A DNA stretch of 10,293 bases from an uncultured bacterium (lineage in GTDB: Bacteria > Patescibacteriota > Patescibacteriia > 2-12-FULL-60-25). Shown in pieces: positions 6,492 to 10,293 of the stretch; position 1 is the stretch's first letter; every line of letters starts with the position of its first letter. A program made the translations under genes and the position numbers. The notes beneath the pieces are model-generated. The model saw only the letters and a program-made list of their open reading frames with translations. It was not told the origin of the DNA and ran no database searches. The stretch spans positions 1 through 10,293 of the forward strand of contig CALFEO010000038.1 in assembly GCA_937949995.1 (NCBI GenBank), read 5' to 3'.

Positions 6492-8273
6492 ATGGGTTTT
6501 AATCCGAAGATGAATATGGGAGCGCCGATTGGCGGGGCCGGAAATCCGGTACAACAGCCCAAGATGCAGACACCTCCGCCTTTGCCCAAGAAGACTACGG
6601 ATCCGGCAGACAAGGCTTTGGCTGATGCTCTTGATAGCGCCAACCGGCAAAATACGGAACTGCAGGAAAAAATCCAGCAATTGACCGATGAGCTGGAAGG
6701 CAAGGAAAAAGAGTTGCAAGCCATCCAAGCCAAGCTCGAGGCCAGCCCCGAGCCAGCGAGGGATGACGAGCTGGCCAATGCCATCGAGGCGCGCAAAGCC
6801 GCGGAAGATGTTATCGACAGGCTGGAGCGTGAAATCTCGGAGCTCAAGGCGAGCGGGAATCAAACCGCAAACCTGCAAAAAGAGCTGGACGAGGCCCTCG
6901 CCGCGCTCAAAGCGACGACCGTTCCAAAAAGCGACGACACTTATGACTACCTGATTGCTGAACGCGAGAAGGTAGAAGAAGAGTGCCGGCGGCTGCAAAA
7001 CGAGTTGGACGCGGCTCACGCCAAGTGTGCTGAACTGCAGAACAAACTCGACTTCGAAAAGACGGACGCGGAAAGCGTGTTTCGTCTCCACATCTCAAAA
7101 ATCGAAGAGCTGGAAGATAAGATCAGCATTTTGGAAAGCATACCCGATGATGATGAGGATCAAGACAAGCTCGTGCAGAGCTTGTCCGCTGATCTGCAAC
7201 TCAAGGATCGTGAAATCCAAAATTTGCTGGATGAAATCCGGCGCATCGAAGACGAAAAGTCTCGACTCAACGAGGAAATTCGACAGCTCAAAGCCGTTCC
7301 GACGACACCTTTTCCGGTCGCGGATCACTCGGTTTGCAATCAAAAGATTCAGGATCTGAACCAAAAGGTTCAAAAACTGAATGAAGACTTGCAAAAAGCC
7401 TATGACAGGGCCCGACGGCTGGAGACCACGATAGAGTTTGAACAGTCCAAGTTGGTCGAAGCTCAGGAGACGAAAGAATGGGCTGAAAAGACAGCCAATG
7501 CTTTGCATGCATTTCTAAACGAGATCGACCCGGAACCTGACGGAGATCCGGAAATGCGTGAAGAACGCATCTACAATGCGTTCAAGAATCAGGAACGGAC
7601 GCAAGTGCGGGCGTCACAAAAAATGATGGTTCTGATCTCGTTCGGGATGTTGCTCGTGGGCATGATTTTCGGAGGCGTGATCGGTTACGGCACTTGTGCC
7701 ATGACCGGCGAGCCTGCGACGGATGAAACCGCAACCGAAGCCGCGTCCGCCAACTCGACGGAAGAGCCGCCTCCGGTTGAAGTTCCGGTTACGGTGCAGA
7801 CGGCTCCGAGTGCCAATGCGGAGCCCGAGCCGTCTACGCCCCCGGAGACTTGCTACCCGGCAAATCCCCAAAACATCTTGGCATTGCTCAATCAAAAGAG
7901 CAAAGATGCCACGGTGTGGGGCAGGGTGCAAATCAACACACCTAAAGGCGCAAAGCGCATCGTGTGCCAAGAAACAGAGCGCGCATTTGCTGATGGGCGC
8001 ACGAATTTGGCAGGATGCGAAATCTGCGTACCTTACGGCCCGGGTAGATATCCGGCTGACAGCAAGTACGTATCCGCGATTCTGGGAAGAACGAATGCCT
8101 CTTGTTATGACTACAGAGCCCGGACTCCGGTCAGCGAGTGGAGCGATAAAACAATCCACTTGGACTGCAAGGAAAAACCGGATTACTTTATCCCTGCCGA
8201 CTGCAGGGATATCACCGGTTGCCAGATCGTAGTCCCCGATCCCAAAAAGATCGCCTGCGATACCTGCGACTAA
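6492..8273 (+). CDS. Unrecognised single-pass membrane protein: long coiled coil plus cysteine-rich extracytoplasmic domain
   Basis: I do not recognise a family. The start at 6492 is preferred over the ATG at 6486 because AGGAG (6480-6484) then sits 7 nt upstream instead of 1; the product is 593 residues. In order: a Gly/Pro-rich N-terminus (1-35); about 300 residues of Glu/Lys/Leu heptad coiled coil broken by Pro-containing hinges near 86, 145, 218 and 270; a membrane segment (378-402) with G390, G394 and G398 in GxxxG spacing; a Pro/Glu/Thr/Ala linker (403-453); and a domain with ten cysteines (454-593). Positive residues before the membrane segment predict N-in/C-out. There is no signal peptide. 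Six of the ten cysteines match the last domain of the next gene. It is a separate transcription unit with its own promoter and terminator. A scaffold or tether role is only a guess. Confidence 0.85.
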   Translation: MGFNPKMNMGAPIGGAGNPVQQPKMQTPPPLPKKTTDPADKALADALDSANRQNTELQEKIQQLTDELEGKEKELQAIQAKLEASPEPARDDELANAIEARKAAEDVIDRLEREISELKASGNQTANLQKELDEALAALKATTVPKSDDTYDYLIAEREKVEEECRRLQNELDAAHAKCAELQNKLDFEKTDAESVFRLHISKIEELEDKISILESIPDDDEDQDKLVQSLSADLQLKDREIQNLLDEIRRIEDEKSRLNEEIRQLKAVPTTPFPVADHSVCNQKIQDLNQKVQKLNEDLQKAYDRARRLETTIEFEQSKLVEAQETKEWAEKTANALHAFLNEIDPEPDGDPEMREERIYNAFKNQERTQVRASQKMMVLISFGMLLVGMIFGGVIGYGTCAMTGEPATDETATEAASANSTEEPPPVEVPVTVQTAPSANAEPEPSTPPETCYPANPQNILALLNQKSKDATVWGRVQINTPKGAKRIVCQETERAFADGRTNLAGCEICVPYGPGRYPADSKYVSAILGRTNASCYDYRARTPVSEWSDKTIHLDCKEKPDYFIPADCRDITGCQIVVPDPKKIACDTCD

Positions 8274-8289
8274 ACCATAACCTCTAACG

Positions 8290-8316
8290 GCCCCGAGCAA
8301 CTTGCTCGGGGCTTTA
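8290..8316 (+). terminator. Rho-independent terminator of the coiled-coil gene
   Basis: A perfect 10-bp GC-rich stem, GCCCCGAGCA (8290-8299) with TGCTCGGGGC (8303-8312), closes a 3-nt loop and is followed by TTTAAAAT. It starts 16 nt after the stop codon, which makes the two plus-strand genes separate transcription units. Confidence 0.85.
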
Positions 8317-8342
8317 AAATAGGCGATTTTATCTTTAATGGA

Positions 8343-8371
8343 TTGACATTTGGAGTAAAATATGGTAATTC
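8343..8371 (+). promoter_or_regulatory. Sigma70/A-type promoter of the second membrane protein gene
   Basis: TTGACA (8343-8348), 17 nt, then TAATTC (8366-8371) preceded by an extended -10 (TATG-G). The spacing and extended -10 are the same as in the promoter at 6352-6380. The expected leader is about 50 nt. Confidence 0.6.
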
Positions 8372-8401
8372 TTGATATTCTAAAACAAACAGAAATAAGC
8401 T

Positions 8402-8414
8402 ACTTTGACAAAAG
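8402..8414 (+). promoter_or_regulatory. 13-nt leader element shared by the two plus-strand genes (copy 2)
   Basis: ACTTTGACAAAAG is identical to 6409-6421. Here it runs directly into the Shine-Dalgarno sequence (GAGGG, 8414-8418), which is 8 nt before the ATG at 8427. Confidence 0.5.
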
Positions 8415-8426
8415 AGGGTAAAAAAA

Positions 8427-9827
8427 ATGAACGCGAATTCCAACGACGATGTTATCGTATTTTTTGGAGGCGGAAGAGCCGTGCCGGCCAAAATGATCAG
8501 CCGGTCGAACAAGACACATTTGGTCTTTTACCTGCCTCATCTGAACCCCGGATCGGAAACCGATATCATCGAACAGATTGAGGCGCGAACCAGCTGTACA
8601 ACGGCCCGGCGCGCGGTTGTCAAAAAGGTCAGCGGAAACAACAATGTTTCCGGCCGGCCTTTGCGGGCAAGCATTGAACTGGCGTTTTGCCAGAATGATT
8701 TTTCGCCGGCTCCGGCCGATCAGAGCCGAGTCAGTTTGGCGCCGGCCCAAGCAAGCAAACCGCTGGATGCCGTTATCACAACAGCGCTCGGAGCGGATCG
8801 TAACACATTGCTTGCGGAATACGAGATACCGGATGCCAAGATCGGAGAGGAAATTCAGATTCAAGACGACAGCGGAGGGATGATCAAAGCGCGGATCGAG
8901 GAAGCCAAGTTCGAATCAAAAAACTCGGGCGTGAATATCGCGGCTTGCATCGTGAGGGTAACACAGTTCGGTTATGAGCCGGCTGCCAAAATCGAAGATA
9001 CGGCCAACGAAAATCCGGACGCAGGCGGACTGAAACCGGCAGAGGCGGATCCGCGAGCTCAATCACACATTCAGCCGGAGCAGACAGCGGATGAAAATCC
9101 GCCCGACTACACGGACGAATCGCGAAATCGGGAAACCGAACCTCCGCGCAAAGCCATGTTGCCGAATGTTCCGCAAAAACAACTTCCGGCAACAAAAATC
9201 AATCCCTTGGTGTTGTTGGCTTCCGGCGCACTGGGTATGCTGATCGCCATCATGACAGCCGGGATTTGGTTATTGGCAGAGGAAGGAGAAAAACCAACCT
9301 CGATTCAAACCCCAGTTCAAAACCCGGCTCCTGTGCCAACAGTGTCGATTGCACCGCCTCTCTACAGCGATGAAGAGATCGCTCGCCTGTTGGCCGAAGA
9401 TGACCTGATTTACTTGCCGATGACGACGCAAAATCTGCAAAATTTCTTCGGACAAAGCAATGCGCTCAAGATGCCCGGAAAATTGAGTGGAAAAACCGAA
9501 TCCGGCAAGCTGGGAATCGGCTGTCCCACTACCCCGCCCTACAGCCAAGCGACAAATACCACGGACGTGAGCGCTTGCTTCGTATCTTTGCCGGCCAATG
9601 CGACAGCCGGAGAATTCCGGTTGACCAAAGAGACGGCTAAAGCCTGGTTTCATCAAGATGATCCGGCTTGCTTTCGGGAAATCAACTCCGAAACGTCAGC
9701 CGGCGCAAATCGAAGCGAGATCCGATTGCGGATCAATGCGGAAAAATGCGATTGGCATTTTGACGCGATCAAGAACTGCTTCGATTACTCCAAGTGCACC
9801 TTTACGGTTCCGAATTTCGTAAAATAA
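8427..9827 (+). CDS. Unrecognised single-pass membrane protein sharing the cysteine-rich extracytoplasmic domain
   Basis: The family is not recognised; 466 residues. Residues 1-185 look like a compact beta-rich cytoplasmic region, perhaps two related modules (about 8-90 and 114-184), both with a G-x-E-x-I or similar strand pattern. A hydrophilic Pro/Glu/Asp-rich linker (186-258) leads to one membrane segment (260-284). After it come a Pro/Thr-rich stalk (289-311) and an extracytoplasmic domain (about 333-466). That domain has six cysteines (C366, C384, C415, C441, C451, C457) with spacings 18/31/26/10/6, against 17/29/21/12/6 in the neighbour, and shares QN[IL], C-x3-LP and C-x3-VP motifs with it. 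Basic residues before the membrane segment (RKAMLPNVPQKQLPATK) predict N-in/C-out. GAGGG lies 8 nt upstream of the ATG. Promoter and leader copy those of the preceding gene, so the two products probably work together, but no activity can be inferred. Confidence 0.85.
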   Translation: MNANSNDDVIVFFGGGRAVPAKMISRSNKTHLVFYLPHLNPGSETDIIEQIEARTSCTTARRAVVKKVSGNNNVSGRPLRASIELAFCQNDFSPAPADQSRVSLAPAQASKPLDAVITTALGADRNTLLAEYEIPDAKIGEEIQIQDDSGGMIKARIEEAKFESKNSGVNIAACIVRVTQFGYEPAAKIEDTANENPDAGGLKPAEADPRAQSHIQPEQTADENPPDYTDESRNRETEPPRKAMLPNVPQKQLPATKINPLVLLASGALGMLIAIMTAGIWLLAEEGEKPTSIQTPVQNPAPVPTVSIAPPLYSDEEIARLLAEDDLIYLPMTTQNLQNFFGQSNALKMPGKLSGKTESGKLGIGCPTTPPYSQATNTTDVSACFVSLPANATAGEFRLTKETAKAWFHQDDPACFREINSETSAGANRSEIRLRINAEKCDWHFDAIKNCFDYSKCTFTVPNFVK

Positions 9828-9853
9828 CAAAAGCGAAAACAGGAGCCGGACTC

Positions 9854-9891
9854 AAAAATCCTTCAAGGCTTTGAAGGATTTTTTTATTTTC
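9854..9891 (+). terminator. Rho-independent terminator, probably bidirectional
   Basis: The stem AATCCTTCAA/TTGAAGGATT closes a GGCT loop. The T-run that follows on the plus strand ends the second membrane protein gene. The A-run at 9854-9858 gives a U-run on the minus strand, so the convergent RNHCP gene, whose stop is at 9906, can use it too. Confidence 0.9.
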
Positions 9892-9905
9892 GGATGAGGC
9901 GTTGA

Positions 9906-10208
9906 TCAGTTACCGCGAGGATCTTGAACGGAAATACGAATAAGTTCTTCACGATTATCTTGGGCTAAGACGGGCGCGGGACGTATGAAGCCGCATTTTT
10001 CGCATTTATGAATAATACGCACAGCTTCGCCATGCTTAACCTCCACGCCCGTGGGCCGCATCATGCCCCCGCATTCGTGAGCGCGATCTCCGGGAACATC
10101 ATCCACATGTTTAGACCAAAGACAAGCCGGGCAATGGTTGGTGTAACCGTTGCCAATAACTGAAGTACCGCATTTTTCACAGGTGAAGTCTTCTTTGGTG
10201 CGTTTCAT
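9906..10208 (-). CDS. RNHCP-domain zinc-ribbon protein
   Basis: This is a small predicted zinc-binding protein of the RNHCP family, whose function is unknown. The 100-residue product has CEKC (10-13), TNHCPACL (23-30), SKHVDDVPGDR (32-42), a further cysteine at C46 in CGGMM, and CEKC (69-72). Together these give several potential zinc sites. The signature reads TNHCP, so the arginine that names the family is replaced by threonine. The reading frame is open to an ATG at 10241, but the extra 11 residues (MLIGNWYLVFS) are translated from the low-complexity AATTAAC/AATTGGT-type spacer. MKRTKEDF at 10208 gives the more plausible start. No Shine-Dalgarno is seen. It is convergent with the second membrane protein gene and is not obviously connected to it. 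Confidence 0.88.
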   Translation of the reverse strand: MKRTKEDFTCEKCGTSVIGNGYTNHCPACLWSKHVDDVPGDRAHECGGMMRPTGVEVKHGEAVRIIHKCEKCGFIRPAPVLAQDNREELIRISVQDPRGN

Positions 10209-10293
10209 AGAGAATACCAAATACCAATTACCGATTAACAATTAACAATTAACGATGATTGATATCGCTTTCGCGATTATTATCATTATTTTT
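10209..10293. repeat. Low-complexity spacer with short reiterations and a small hairpin
   Basis: Upstream of the RNHCP gene are reiterated ATACCAA and AATTAAC words. A hairpin follows, ATCGC (10264-10268) with GCGAT (10273-10277); it shows a GAAA loop when read on the minus strand. The window ends in ATTATTTTT. No gene is visible here. Confidence 0.6.

Noticed and set aside
6369..7091. 240-residue minus-strand open frame
   Set aside because: It is antisense to the coiled-coil gene. Its Leu/Phe-rich composition is what the reverse strand of Glu/Lys/Gln-rich coiled-coil codons gives, and part of it reads through the leader repeat.
7944..8130. Galactose-binding SUEL-type lectin similarity of the cysteine-rich domain
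   Set aside because: Only the loose idea of a C-x-V strand followed by a KY segment fits. The cysteine order and lengths of that family do not match, so I do not claim it.
7614..8300. 228-residue minus-strand open frame
   Set aside because: It is antisense to the membrane segment and outer domain of the coiled-coil gene and begins within its terminator. The plus-strand product has coherent topology and a homologous neighbour.

Overview
The window looks like a piece of a Patescibacteria (CPR) genome. This is an inference from several signs: compact genes, several of them without a Shine-Dalgarno sequence; an RNHCP-type zinc protein, a family I associate with that group; and AT-rich minisatellite-like spacers between genes. 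TGA ends the nth gene, so the code is standard and not the TGA=Gly code of Gracilibacteria/Absconditabacteria. I cannot place it more finely.

Layout. Positions 1-6180 carry five minus-strand housekeeping genes. In transcription order they are two tandem, divergent phosphoglycerate mutases (gpmI paralogues, 6 nt apart), endonuclease III (nth), a PAP2-family lipid phosphatase and the endolytic transglycosylase MltG. The last two are envelope functions: lipid-carrier or lipid phosphate turnover, and peptidoglycan strand termination. Two spacers (about 1785-2003 and 2707-3030) are filled with related 37-46 nt repeats in both orientations around a 20-bp stem-loop. The first runs into the nth reading frame and supplies its last ~21 codons.

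Positions 6181-6491 form a divergent promoter region. From it, two plus-strand genes run (6492-8273 and 8427-9827), each with its own promoter, Shine-Dalgarno sequence and Rho-independent terminator. Neither belongs to a family I recognise. Both encode predicted N-in/C-out single-pass membrane proteins. Their cytoplasmic halves are unrelated (a long segmented coiled coil versus a compact, probably beta-rich region), but their C-terminal extracytoplasmic domains share six cysteines in the same order with similar spacing and C-x3-[VL]P motifs. Their promoters also match: TTGACA, 17 nt, extended -10, then the same 13-nt leader word about 30 nt downstream. This pair is the best candidate in the window for an undescribed two-component surface assembly. 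Its function is unknown.

Positions 9906-10208 hold a convergent minus-strand RNHCP-domain protein, and the window ends in AT-rich low-complexity sequence. No rRNA, tRNA, CRISPR array or transposase was seen.
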